From: Carposina sasakii
Lineage: Eukaryota; Arthropoda; Insecta; Lepidoptera; Carposinidae
Direction of reading: 5' to 3'
NCBI GenBank assembly: GCA_014607495.2
Contig: CP053159.1
Coordinates: forward strand, 11,787,501-11,851,500
DNA: 64,000 bases
Under the pieces are notes generated by a model that worked only from the letters and a program-made list of their open reading frames with translations, was not told where the DNA came from and did not search any database. A program made the position numbers and the translations under genes. Positions 25,077 to 36,974 of the stretch are shown here, piece after piece (within the stretch, counting starts at the first letter, position 1; the number at the start of each line of letters is the position of its first letter).

Positions 25077-25425
25077 ACAGGATGTTTTTTTGTGGCCACC
25101 GTTAACGAAGTGTACGTACTCTATATATCAAATAAAGTAAGTTTATGCCAAAAAAAATGCTGGGTTTTTTTTTTTTTTTATTACTTGATCGGGCGAAATT
25201 TATAGTGTCTAGTGTTTATGTTGTACTTTTTTATAGACAGATATTAACTTGTTACACGCGTCTATGTGCATTTATGCAGAAAAACGCAGTCTATTTACTC
25301 AACTTTGGACCCTAATATTTTGGAAACCAGACACTTCCCAGGTATGCTTCCATGGAGAAATATGATCGTGATGACGAGGAGATTCCGTAGTTTTCGGGAA
25401 CGTTGACGACCAAAAATCACCCTGT
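25077..25425 (+). mobile_element. Family A MITE, head to head with a second partial copy
   Basis: Plus copy starting at 'caggatgtttttttgtggcc'. A minus-oriented partial copy (about 24950-25073) ends just before it, so the two share the 'ctgtatatacag' junction. Confidence 0.78.
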
Positions 25426-25490
25426 CTATTTATTATTACTTTAGCTACATTTTTTAAATTCTATTTTCTGCATTTGCGTATACCTACGGA

Positions 25491-25683
25491 TTAAGCCCCG
25501 AGCACACCGGAACTGTCACCGCTTGACGTCTATGCTTACGTCTACGCATACGCATCCGGTCTGCCCTGCCTATACAGTTCCATACATTAAACCAAAGACA
25601 ATAATTGTCTTTGATTAAACTCAGAGGTACGTGTACGTCTACGCTTCGTGTACGCATACGCATCCGGTGTGCTCGAGGCTTAA
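25491..25683. mobile_element. TTAA-ended short TIR element
   Basis: Ends TTAAGCCCCGAGCACACCGG and the inverse of TTAAGCCTCGAGCACACCGG. The interior is rich in 'acgtctacgcatacgcatcc'. Confidence 0.7.
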
Positions 25684-25978
25684 ATCTCTGTCATCACAAA
25701 TAATATCTACTCTCGACTCTACACTATTATAATAACAAGCTGGTTATAACAACCGGTTCAGTAACTACCAGAGATACTAACCCTACCAGTACACGTGCAC
25801 TGGACGTACTAAAAAGTGTAAAGTCCAAATCCTTTGTTACTACATATTACTCATAGAAATCCTGTTGCGTATAAACATGGGAAATTATTTACATAAAATT
25901 GATAAACATCACTTAAGAAGTTCTTTCTGCTTACTGATTTCGGAATGGGGACAAATAAAAATTGGAATAGTAGTATAA

Positions 25979-26154
25979 TGCTGGCTTCCCACGGTGCGTG
26001 ATATTGCGGACGGACGCGGACTAGCCCGCACGACCGCACTGTGGGAGGAGGATCGTCCGTGGTAATGCAGACATGCTCAGTATGGTGCGTGTCTGTGCGT
26101 AGTCGTTGACAGTCCGCTATAATCCGCAAAATCACGCACCGTAGGAAGCTAGCA
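25979..26154. mobile_element. Short TIR element 'tgctggcttcccacggtgcg'
   Basis: Inverted ends of about 30 bp with a few mismatches (right end '...gcaccgtaggaagctagca'). Confidence 0.65.
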
Positions 26155-26324
26155 TAACAGTGCTCTGAATCAGCTCAAGGCTAAAATATTAATTTAGAAA
26201 AGATCAGTATAAACAAGCAGTTCACAGCGGTCAATTAACAATTTTATATGCTAAGGAGTCAATAATTTAACAAGTTAAAGTCTAATAAATGAAGATACTT
26301 TCTGCTGTTTGCCTACTTAGCTAA

Positions 26325-26510
26325 GTCTATGGGAGGTGGGCAGCAGTACTTTCCGTATTGGCAACATAGTCCAAAAATCACACTGCGGTCACCAACCCGC
26401 TTACCCAGCGTGGTGACTATGGGCAAAAACGCCCCTATAGCCAGAAGCTTGTGGCGTATCCTGGGGTAGGCCTATGCGCAGCAGTGGACTGCTGTTGACT
26501 GAGGAGGATA
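26325..26510 (-). repeat. Retroposon tail, same family, minus
   Basis: 'acaccaacc'-type block 'gcggtcaccaacccgcttac' to 'cgcagcagtggactgctgtt'. Confidence 0.55.
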
Positions 26511-27226
26511 CGCATGCACTAAGTCTTCAACCCGACCAAGAGTTGATGTGGCTGAAAACGGTCGGTAAGGTCATCATAAGTTAAAATCATACTTTGTCTT
26601 TAATCAAAAACCTCTATTGAATAAACCATATTTGGATAGATGGCCGCTTAATTAATTATTATTATTTTAATATTAGCCTTTTAAAAAGTGGTGTCAATAC
26701 ATAATTGCGAAAATACGGAGAACACGAACTGCACCTATTTCCTTGTCAGGGTCTAATAACCCTTACCTCACTGACAGCCGCGCAGCCGCTGCGTTTCGTA
26801 ACTCTAACCAGTGGGCAGATCGGTGCGCGTGCACTCAACGCACCGAGCACGACTTAGTAAGGTTCAAATCCTTGGAGCTTGGCGTAAGTTGCAAGCTAAA
26901 AGTCAGAAGCGACTGGATAATTCTGGCCAAACACCATCCTTCCTATCGTCCAATCGGCATGATGCAAGCAGGATCAGTTAGAACACTTAGAACTGACCGT
27001 ATTTGGGTGTGGATTGGCATGTCAGTTAGATCTGTCATGCCAATAGCATAATATGGGAACCAAAGGATTGATGACAAATTTGCTTGCGTAGTACCTAGGT
27101 ATGTAGCGTAGCGGTACAGGTAGGTGCACTTAAATCTATGGTGCAACCCATCAAATTCTACATACGTTTAGCTACGAGTGTGCTAAAAAGCTTTGTGGCT
27201 ATATGCACTTATCCATTCACGATCCG

Positions 27227-27690
27227 CAGGGTGTTTGTGACAGCCAGGCAAATATTGATACCATGACTTCAGGCCATGATTCTGAAGTGGAAAACACTGA
27301 AAATTTTCGCAGGAAAATTTCAAAATTTTTGGACATTTTTTTTCATATTTTCAGGAAAAGATAGTTTAGTTCCTCCTTTGCTAATGGCTTAGACATATTT
27401 TTTTTTAACAAAATGTGATTTTCAAAAAAAGTTGCCCTCTCAAATAATGAAATAACTGATCAACCTTAATGGAGAGTCACAAGTGATCCAAAAAACAGCA
27501 ATGTGTCACACAATAACCACTAAGCCCATTTAATTAGTCACAGGATCGCCGGATACATTTGGCGCGGAGATTACTACTGATAACCAAATCAAAAATATAT
27601 TTTAAAATATATTTCCTGCGAGTAATAACACTAGCGTATACTCGTAACTCAACACAATGGTACTTGTTCAGCATTTCAGTATTTGTATTG
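27227..27690 (-). mobile_element. Family B MITE, inverted copy, one end lost
   Basis: Starts 'cagggtgtttgtgacagcc' and runs colinear with the inverse of 13484-13957. The far terminal repeat is missing after 'cagcatttcagtatttg'. Confidence 0.72.
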
Positions 27691-27974
27691 CGAAAGTGCT
27701 ACTGTAGGTATCCGGCTGATTTAGATGTAGGCATCCGACTTTTCTTAGATAAGAACTAGACGTAGCCGACCACAGGCGGTTAGAACTATGTCTCCTACTT
27801 TATCCTCTGCTAGAACTAGGTTTAGAATTAAAGGTATGCGTGAACAGCCTGGTGGATGAACTGGACTGGGCACGCTGATGCTGGCGGTACCAGAGCAGTA
27901 GATATCCGCTCTAGCTATGTATCTAGATACCGCACTTCGGGTATTTCAGCCTTTAGCCTTTTAGCCGTAACTGT

Positions 27975-28165
27975 TGTCAATTTGCCTGTTTGTTCCGGCT
28001 AATCTCTGAAACGGCTGTACCGATTATAACAAGACTTTCACAAACAGATAGCTGATGTGATAACGTGTAACTTATGCTACTTTTATTCCCGAAATTCCTA
28101 CGGGAACAGGAAACAGCGGTAATTCTAAAGTGCACACGGACGAAGTTGCGGGCGGCTGCTCAGTT
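27975..28165 (+). repeat. Diverged hairpin-type repeat
   Basis: 'ggctaatctctgaaacggct' and 'cggacgaagttgcgggcgg' mark it. Confidence 0.55.
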
Positions 28166-28668
28166 TAAGTCATAGAGTAATTTTATAAGTTTAAACTTTA
28201 TTAATATTTAAAATTTATGTCTTATCGAGTTTTATTATGATCACGGCTCAAGATTTCTTTGTCCAACTCAAAGCGCGCTGTACTCTGTTTACATTGCGTA
28301 CGTGTGACTAGCTACGCAACATAAATAATGATGCAGTCTTTTACTTAAACTCGAGCGTGATATTTTTGTGAAATACTCTTAAGCTTAGCTCTTAAGTAAT
28401 GTAACCTCCTACTCTTTTAACTTACGCCACCTAACGCTAAGCTTCCGAGTCGATAACCGGTGAGTCAGTACTCGTATTTGTGTTGTATGGACCAGATACT
28501 TAGACCCATAGAGGTGGCGGCGCGATAAAGAGTTGGTCTGACAACGTTTGTTCTACAAACTAAGTAGGTAGAGATGCGTTTGTTCATGTCACGGTTGCGG
28601 GTACGCTATGTTGGGAAGTAAAAAGTCCTGCAACTAATCTGTAGAAAATAAAAATGTCGAAGTCTTCC

Positions 28669-28777
28669 GGCCCCCTTATTACCTAACTAGCAAAAGCAAA
28701 GCGATAGCGAAAATTGTACAATATTCGCCTTGAAATGTCAAAGTTCCTTTGAAATTTATTTTACGTAATCAGGGGGC
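28669..28777. mobile_element. Short copy of the 5785 MITE
   Basis: 'ggcccccttattacctaact' to 'acgtaatcagggggc'; most of the second arm is missing. Confidence 0.65.
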
Positions 28778-29002
28778 GGGTAGAAACCATAGAAATGGTG
28801 AAAACAATATTTTTTCCGGAATAAAAATAGACTATTATGTTTCTCAGACTAGTGTCGAACTGTAGTCCTCGTACTTTACCTACCTATAAAATTTCATTTA
28901 AATCGGTTTGGTAGTTTTGAGACTCATTGGTACCTAACCTAACCTAACTACCTACATATTTCCGTACGTAGGAAGTATCCCTGAAACTGGTCGTCATATT
29001 AG

Positions 29003-29308
29003 CTAATAGTGGACGCCCGCGACTCCGTCCGCGTGGACTACAGAAAAAACAAAATGTCGAAATTATCAGGGATAAAATGTAGCCTATATGTTAAGTAGGA
29101 CCTGTCACAATCTATTCCTGAAAACTTCATCGAAATCGTTTTTTTTTCACAATACATTAACTTACATTTCAGCCGTTTCTGAGATTAACGTGCACAAACG
29201 CACAGACAAACAGACAAAAAATCCAAAAATCATCGTTTTGGGTCCTATTGCGTTGATAAAGGTCTCCTATAATACAGACAGCGATCCGTTACATTTTTAT
29301 TATATGTA
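29003..29308 (-). repeat. Hairpin-CTAGT repeat, long form, minus
   Basis: Starts 'ctaatagtggacgcccgcg' and ends '...gcgatccgttacattttta'. Has a small T-rich insertion near 29140. Confidence 0.7.
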
Positions 29309-29907
29309 CGACGACGAAGGTACGTAGAGGTAGCCAAGGAAAGTATGTAAGCCATGGTATGTACCTATGTAGTAAGCAGGTTTGTCCAGGCATATATCTA
29401 TAGGTTTTATTAATTCATAGGTAGATAGTCATTCTCTTCTCGAGTATCAATGTAGCGCTAGAGGAAAAAATATATGACTGTGAATACATTCGTATAAAAG
29501 CGTGCAAGGAAACTCCTGTCAATAAAGACAGTTAAGTTAATAAAATTACTGTCTTTAATAATAATGTTTTTGTTTCTCATTGTGTACATAGTCTAAGAGC
29601 TAGCGCGCACAGAATTTCTGTGACTTGCGGTGCGTTTTTATAACCGCAAGGAATAATAACCGGTGTTTGTACAATACGCGCGCAGCAAGCGCGCAGCGGT
29701 GAAATATCCGCACGTATTAGCCATTCCAGTCCAAAGATCACGGAGCCAAAAGCCCTGTTCCAGTCTCCCACCCGCAGAAAACGCACGCCGAAAATGGATT
29801 ACCACGCTAAAATCTGCGTCTGTGTATAATTACTAACACGTAAAAAAAAGTTAACAAACAGTATTGGGTAGGTACATCCGCTCGTAGCATTGCGGCCTAT
29901 GAAAGGA

Positions 29908-30706
29908 TTTTTTGACGTGAAACGTCTTTAAAATCGCGCCGACACATACGGGTACCAGGTTTAAAAACTGGACCGTAACGAAAAGGTCTATATCATCGTA
30001 CCTTAATAATTAAAAAACTATTGGTCTTAGAAACAAAAATGTGGTGTAAATATTTCACTTATATAGTCAGCTCGCTGTTATGACATTGAGTTCGTGTCGG
30101 GGTCAAGCGGGGGGGCGGGGGAGGGATACTGCGATAACTGTGCGAAACCGGCGCTCGCGCTTGTTTCTATTCAGTGTAACTCGTGACTCCGACTTTATAG
30201 CGTGGTGATTCTTTCGTGTGTTTGTCAAGTTTATTTGAACCGATTGATTTATACAAAAATAAGTGTAATTTGGACAGTATTTATATCTATACTAATATTA
30301 TAAAGCTGAAGAGTTTGTTTGTTTGTTTGTTTGAACGCGCTAATCTCAGGAACTACTGGTCTGATTTGAAAAATTCTTTCAGTGTTAGATAGCCCATTTA
30401 CCAAGGAAGGCTACAGTCTATACAACAACCTGCCCGGCTTCGCACGGGTACAACGCCCCCTCACGCGGACGAAGTCGTGGGCGGCTGCTATTTAAAATAA
30501 CCAGAAAGTGACAATAAATATATAAACATTTGCTATGTATTTTATGTTTCTATTACGTACCTGTTCTTTTTTTATTAAAATACTTAAAACAGCGTCCATC
30601 TTGTTTTCATTTCAATCTTTTACTTTAAAAGCGATTCGCTAACATAGACGTTTCACGTTAAAACCAACGGCCGTGTGCCCCGACACAGCCCCACCCGCTT
30701 TTTTTT
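29908..30706 (+). repeat. 800-bp direct duplicate, copy 1 (unclassified element)
   Basis: Begins 'tttttgacgtgaaacgtc' and ends 'cccgacacagccccacccgc' followed by a T run. Near-identical to 40524-41323. Short inverted matches (ACGTGAAACGTCT) lie near both ends and T runs lie on both sides. A SINE-like repeat (about 30288-30492) is nested inside both copies. No protein is seen in it. Confidence 0.8.
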
Positions 30707-31749
30707 ATTTGACACGGCGACTTAAGATTGTAAAAAAAAATCGGCTATTATTACCGAATGAACATTGAACAATGAACACAGTGAGAGTAACTACGGCGAC
30801 CGCACGGATTTTTTACCGCAATGAGCGGGGATACATACAAGTCCATAGGTTGCAAATAAAACGTGCGGCGACGCACCGCAACAAATCTGTAGCAAATCAC
30901 AGATTTTTAACCGCATGCGGATTATTTTCCGGTGTGCGCGCACGTCCAAGAAGTTCCATACTTCACAATTTTTGCGAAAAAAAAACGTACGGCAAAAAGT
31001 GGCAGTGCGCGGTAGCTCTAAATCTGAGTATTCTTCAAAAAGTATTTTTTAAATTGGTGCGTTCCAAAGTGTCAATAGTACCAAACGTCAAAGTCAAAAC
31101 TCAGCCAATCAAATTAAGCAGACTGACAGTCGATATTTTAGTGTTGCTAGAATATCTAAACTTCCCGATTTTTCGATTGTTTATACCGGGGCATATTATA
31201 TATCTGATTTCAAGTTCATATATTTTTTTTTTGGTTATCCCGAAGGAAAGGCAAGGGGAACTAAGCCCATACAGCCTAATCATTGTTTAGTAAAATGTAT
31301 TCTGAATTTATGATGAATGACAATGATGATGAATGGAAACGTCGGGAAAATCCTCAAGAACAAGTGTAAAGTTAGTCAAAATGAAAATTAATTGCAGAAA
31401 CAACTTACATGGGCCCATGAAGAGATCGTATTCCGGCTAAAGTTTTACTCAGCTTACCTGCGTATAAAACCATGCACACACACTAGATTCACATCACAAG
31501 TAATCAAAATATAACTCATCTACCTACCAGAAAACATCACTTTACGAACACATACAAGCCGTTTACAAATAATTTTTGATTTTCACAAGAAAATTACACC
31601 TGCACCCTTCCAGCTTTTCCCGCCGAATCCTTTCAAGTTCATAAGTTAGGTAATGTTACCACACAAATAAACTAAAGGGAAATCAAAAACGAAACTGTGA
31701 TTTCCTTTTGTCGAGATGAATCACATACTAGGTACCTACAGTATAATAA

Positions 31750-31880
31750 TAATATTAATAATAACCCAATGGTTAAGACGTGCACCATCCAAGCGGGAGG
31801 CGTAAATTCGATCCCAGTCACGGGCCTGTACCAATCAATTTATTTCATGTACAGTTTTTAATGTTGTAAAATAAAATTGT
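31750..31880 (+). repeat. tRNA-like SINE, family 3
   Basis: 'aatggttaagacgtgcacc' (A-box-like) and 'attcgatcccagtcacggg'. Tail similar to 20524-20640. Confidence 0.55.
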
Positions 31881-32054
31881 CACCTAGCTCGTGCCTCAGA
31901 ATCAGAAAGCAAGTAAAACCGTAGGTCCTTAGGTAGATACTTAGTTTCTAGGGATTTGTCGCTTAACTTTGAGATTCCCACATCTCTGCCATTCATTTCT
32001 ACGCTTGCAGAAACCACTCAACAGATTATGATTGAATCATAATAACACTAATTT

Positions 32055-32270
32055 AATCCTTACTTAATATTAGAAATGTGAAAGTAGGCATGTTAGTTAC
32101 GCTTTCACGCGAAAACTACTCAACCAATCATCATGAAACTTTATATAGATTCTTATAGGTATTGGGATATAGGACACTATTCATGCCGGGAAAATTTTAC
32201 TATCCCGGTTAATTTCGACATTTTGTTTTTACTGCAGTCCACGCGGATGGAGTCGCGGGCAACAGCTAGT
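32055..32270 (+). repeat. Hairpin-CTAGT repeat, short form
   Basis: Ends 'gagtcgcgggcaacagctagt', slightly altered before the CTAGT. Confidence 0.65.
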
Positions 32271-33318
32271 AGACTATAATTTTTAAGGTCGTGTGAATTT
32301 AGTTGTGGGAGTCAGTCAGCGAAATATTTTGGTTAAAATGACCTATTGAATGTTAAACTGGCCCTACTCGCTAGCTAAAGCCAGCTGACAATAAAATTAT
32401 TGTTACACCTTTTTCCTGAAATTATATCTGAAGAATTAAATTTTTCAATAAAATTTCAAATTCTCCATTAGGGAGGTAGAGTCTGGCTAACGAGAGTTGA
32501 TCCTAGAATTATTTGTATACTTTTATATGGCAACTCTACATATATGAGCGTCAATGTCAAATTTGAAAATCAAAATGGCGGTTGTCGTTTCGTCGGTAGT
32601 GTGAAGTCGTGTGCGTTGGTGTGATTCTGATTATATTATGGAGTATAAAATCTTTAAAATGAACAAATCTATTAAAAGTGGAGTACGAAAGATGTTGTTT
32701 TGCATGATTAGCAAGTTCAACGAAAAACAGCATGATGCCGTATTCAAACAAAAACAAGATTATTATTATTATATTATTATTAATAATTTTATAAAAACAA
32801 GATTGTTGTTGGTTGGTGTTGATTTTCTTAGGTTAGATGACAATATAGTTTGATACTTTGTTTGAATACCTACGTACTCATCATAATTTTGATTCGTAAT
32901 AACTCTATTTTACATAATATAACACGTTACTAATAATGCATCTTCCTATTATGTAAGTATAACTACATAATAAGGTGCGGGTAGCTATAAGGAGTCTTAT
33001 CTTTTAAATGGTTAGAGTATAATTATGTTCATTCGCAAATCAGTCATCCTATTTATATACACAACACACTACACCTTATACCTATAATTTACCTAATTAA
33101 TGTTGTATCGCTGTTGGTAATTTTAAAACCATAAACTTTCTTTTAACAGAGAATCTAGAGGATGTAGCAGGTGTTGATGAAATAGTGAGAACTATTGAAA
33201 ATCTTACTGAATTAGAGCACAAAGACAGGATAAAAACTCGGGCTCAATACTTGGAGGAAATAGCTTCAACAACTGGTAAGTTTATTAATAATTTTATATC
33301 TGGTAAGTTTCTTTTATA

Positions 33319-33700
33319 CAGGGTTTTTTTTTGTGGCCACCTTTAACGAAGGGTACGTATTCTATACATGAAATAAAGTAAGTTTATGCCAAAAAAAAAA
33401 AATGCTAGGATTTTTTTTTTTTTTTTTATATTTTAAATTCCTTGATCGTGCGAAATTTATAGTGTCTAGTGTTTATGTTAGTTTTTTTATAGACAGATAT
33501 TAATTATTTTTCGTGAAAAAATCCTGCTACGCGCGTCTATGTGCATTTATGCAGAAAAACGCAGTCTATTTACTCAACTTTGGACCCTAATATTTTGGAA
33601 ACCAGACACTTCCCAGGTATGCTTCCATGGAGAAAAATGAATCATGATGATGAGGAGATTCCGTAGTTTTCGGGAACGTTGACGACCAAAAATCACCCTG
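33319..33700 (+). mobile_element. Family A MITE, first of a tandem pair in the transposase intron
   Basis: Complete, TA on both sides. Near-identical to the next copy, 10 bp downstream. Confidence 0.82.
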
Positions 33701-33710
33701 TATATGTATA

Positions 33711-34080
33711 CAGGATTTTTTTTTGTGGCCACCTTTAACGAAGGGTACGTATTCTATACATGAAATAAAGTAAGTTTATGCCAAAAAAAATGCTGGGAAT
33801 TTTTTTTTTTAATTTAAATTCCTTGATCGTGCGAAATTTATAGTGTCTAGTGTTTATGTTAGTTTTTTTATAGACAGATATTAATTATTTTTCGTGAAAA
33901 AATCCTGCTACGCGCGTCTATGTGCATTTATGCAGAAAAACGCAGTCTATTTACTCAACTTTGGACCCTAATATTTTGGAAACCAGACACTTCCCAGGTA
34001 TGCTTCCATGGAGAAAAATGATCGTGATGATGAAGAGATTCCGTAGTTTTCGGGAACGTTGACGACCAAAAATCACCCTG
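33711..34080 (+). mobile_element. Family A MITE, second of the tandem pair
   Basis: Complete, TA flanks. Differs from its neighbour mainly in homopolymer lengths, pointing to tandem duplication or recent double insertion. Confidence 0.82.
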
Positions 34081-35213
34081 TATTTATGCAAATATAATCA
34101 TCAAAAACCTTTGATTTTATACATTATAATACCAACAATTAATCATTTTGTTTTTTTTTCTTTGCAGGAGTGAGTATTAGTATACTAAAAAGAATAAAGT
34201 ACACCGGGGAAGAAACGCCCACGTAAACCTACAGTGTCTAACCTAGATAGTTTCGACATAGATGCTATTCGTAACAAAATCAATGAATTTTATATTGTAA
34301 AAAAAGAAAACGGATGCCGAGAAACTCTTCGCCGCTTATTATTGGAAAATGGCTATGAATTTAAGGAGAATAAAAATGAACGTTCTGTATTAATAGATCG
34401 CAATGACATATCTGCTTGGAGACATAGGTTCTTAAGAACTATAGCTAGAAAACGTACAGAAGGAAAGCCAATAATTTATTTAGACGAGACTTATGTCCAT
34501 AGAAACTACAAGCCTAAGAAGTCTTATCCATTAACTAGTGGTGCAATTGAAAATGTTTCACCAGGGAAACGGTACATAATCGTTCACGCTGGATCGGAAA
34601 AAGACCCGGTACCAAACTCCTTGTTAGTCTTCAGCACTAAATCAAAAAATGCTGATTACCACCACGACATGAATGCTGCAAATTTTAATAAATGGCTTAA
34701 AGAAAAACTGATAACCAATTTGGAAGAACCAAGAGTAATTGTGATGGATAATGCTTGTTATCATTCAGTTATCATAAATAAGGTTCCTAACACACAAACA
34801 CGTAAAAGTTACATAAGAGAGTAATTACATGTTAATGAAATTCAATATGAGGACTACCACACTAAAGCTGAGCTGTTGTGTATTGTAAAACAAAATACTC
34901 CTGATCCAATGTATGAAGCCGATGAAATTTTAAAACAGCACGGTCATGAGGTATTGAGACTTCCACCCTACCACTGTGGTTTAAATGCGATTGAGCTTGT
35001 GGGGAGTTTGGCTAAACGTAAAGTGGCTAGTAAAAATATTACAGTTTTTTACAGCAGTATTAGAAAAATTTATAAAAGATCCCTTCGAATATGTAACTTC
35101 GCAGGATTGGAAGAAAATGACTGACCATGTCATACATGTTGAAAGTAAATATAAAGAACGTGACAGAATAAGAGAAGAAAATTTAGAATGTTTTATTAAA
35201 CAGTACTGTACCG

Positions 35214-35391
35214 TTATTCGAAGCCTAATAAAATATGAGAGTAGCGTTCACTTCCTTTTGGTGCTATTACGCACTTCCAGTCCATCCACATCCCCCAACT
35301 TCCTTCCCCTTCTTCCAATCATTTCTTAGCGACGCTAGCGCCACCAGTGGGCAGCTGTGTTTTAAGCCTTGGTTTTTATCCTCATTGGCGT
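35214..35391 (+). repeat. Left inverted terminal repeat of the DIRS element
   Basis: Starts 'ttattcgaagcctaataaaa' and is the near-exact reverse complement of 40191-40361. Differences are a few single-base indels and substitutions. The 20 bp outside it (35194-35213) belong to the element but are unique to the left end. Confidence 0.88.
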
Positions 35392-35640
35392 TTCGTTTCC
35401 ACGACCGAGGCGGTCGTGTCAACCATTACGTGGGATAAAACCGTCTCAAAGTGCTGCGTGTGCGTCTACTTATAAAAATTGTGGTAAATAATTCGCTAAA
35501 AATCGTAAGTAAATGCACAAGTTATACGCAAATTAATTGAGGGTAGAATTATCTACTTAACCTAAGAAATTAACGGCGTTGCCGTTCGTGATTAGAAATC
35601 TTTAATTAAATAATTTAAATTTTTACGTTATTTTAGACAT

Positions 35641-36974
35641 CATGAGTGAGCACGGTCCATCCACCAGTAAGCAAGCAGAGGACGAACACCGCGAGGATCT
35701 GGAACAAAGAGCACGAAGCCCTGAGCTGATTAACGCTGCTAAACTTAGGAAAAAGCGGAAAAAGGTCTATTAGCTCATCGAGCTCTTCAAGCTCGTACAC
35801 ATCATCAAGTTCCACAAGTAGCTCAAGCTCAGGGTCAGAAGATAAGCGTAAGCGTCATAGGAAAGGCAAGAAAAAACGCAGGAAAGGATCTCGACATTAC
35901 AACCGTAAGTTAAAACATTTAATTAAATCAGTGAACTCTCTTCGTGAACATGCTGTTACCTCCAAACCCCCTCAGGGTATATGTGGATCCAGTAGGCACG
36001 ACTGCGAAAACGAAATTGATTTAGACGCAAGTGGTGAGCTTTATGACGATATATCTGGCATGGAAAATAGTGAGGTTTTGCACGAAAAACACGAATCTAA
36101 CGTGGAACCAAAATTCAATTTAAATGTAGGAACTAAAGTTAAAGAACCAACTATACCTCATACATCTGAAACTATGCTTAAGCAATTAATCGAGTTACAG
36201 CATTTTGAACAAGATGACTGGAAAGACGTTCGGTACTCGGACGTGCAAAAATTATACTTACATACACCTGGCTTCACCTCTCTCGACGCTAACGAAGAGG
36301 TGAAGCGTTATGATAATTCAAAATTTTCATGTAATATGGAAAAATCCTTTGCAAGTATAACTCACGCATTGCTTAAACAGCGTGAAGCTTTGCACACCGA
36401 AATGCAAAACTTTTTGATCTGGGCTCAACTATCAGATTCTCTGAGTTATACAGATATTCAGGCTAAAATAAATGAAATTTTCACCCAAGGCAATTTTGTG
36501 AAAACGTCTAGTGATGTGCTACAGTTGGTTTGTGGCCATCGTGCCGAATTAATTCAAAGTCGCCGTGAAGGTTTATTAGTGCATGTCAAGGACCCGTTTC
36601 ACAAAAGTGCCCTGCGTAAAATTCCGCCTTCTGGCTCAACCCTTTTTGACGCTGAGAAGTTCAGCGCTGTTATAGATAAGGCAGGTGGTGTGAACAAGGT
36701 GTTCTGGCCATTACAAAAAGATCGCAAAATTGCGCCGCAATACGATCAACGTCCCTCTGAGGACGTATCAAAACCCGTGGCAAACAAGGGGCCCACGAAA
36801 AGCAACTTTCAGACAAGGCCGAATAAATCCAATACTAACACCGCCGGTTTCGGAAAGCTCAGAGGAGGTAAGCGCCAATATGGTCAAGGTCAATCGGCAA
36901 ATAAACCGAAATACCGATCTAACTCTCCCTCATTCCGACGGGATAGGAGAGATCAACCTAGGAAAAGGTCCTGA
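35641..36974 (+). pseudogene. DIRS gag (ORF1), one frameshift
   Basis: Putative nucleocapsid protein. ATG at 35641 opens MSEHGPSTSKQAEDEH. An extra base in the A run near 35760 shifts the frame before a Ser-rich tract and a Lys/Arg-rich tract (RKGKKKRRKGSR). The rest reads openly to 36974, with a helical middle (LKQLIELQHFEQDDW, LPFG-free) and a basic Gly/Gln-rich C-terminus (PSFRRDRRDQPRKRS) that could bind nucleic acid. There is no CCHC zinc knuckle, which fits DIRS gag. It overlaps the pol frame at its 3' end. Confidence 0.75.

Larger units (their letters stand above)
30707..32637. other. Intergenic and possible 5' flank of the transposase relic
   Basis: The 172-residue ORF at 30772-31290 has no recognisable motif and overlaps repeat-like GC patches. 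A likely leader lies near 32560-32637 ('aaaatggcggttgtcgtttc'). Confidence 0.45.

Noticed and set aside
24800..25099. 99-residue minus-strand ORF
   Set aside because: Falls in family A MITE sequence; no protein features.
30772..31290. 172-residue open frame
   Set aside because: No recognisable domain, atypical composition, ends in a poly-T/repeat context and has no supporting splice or conservation sign.
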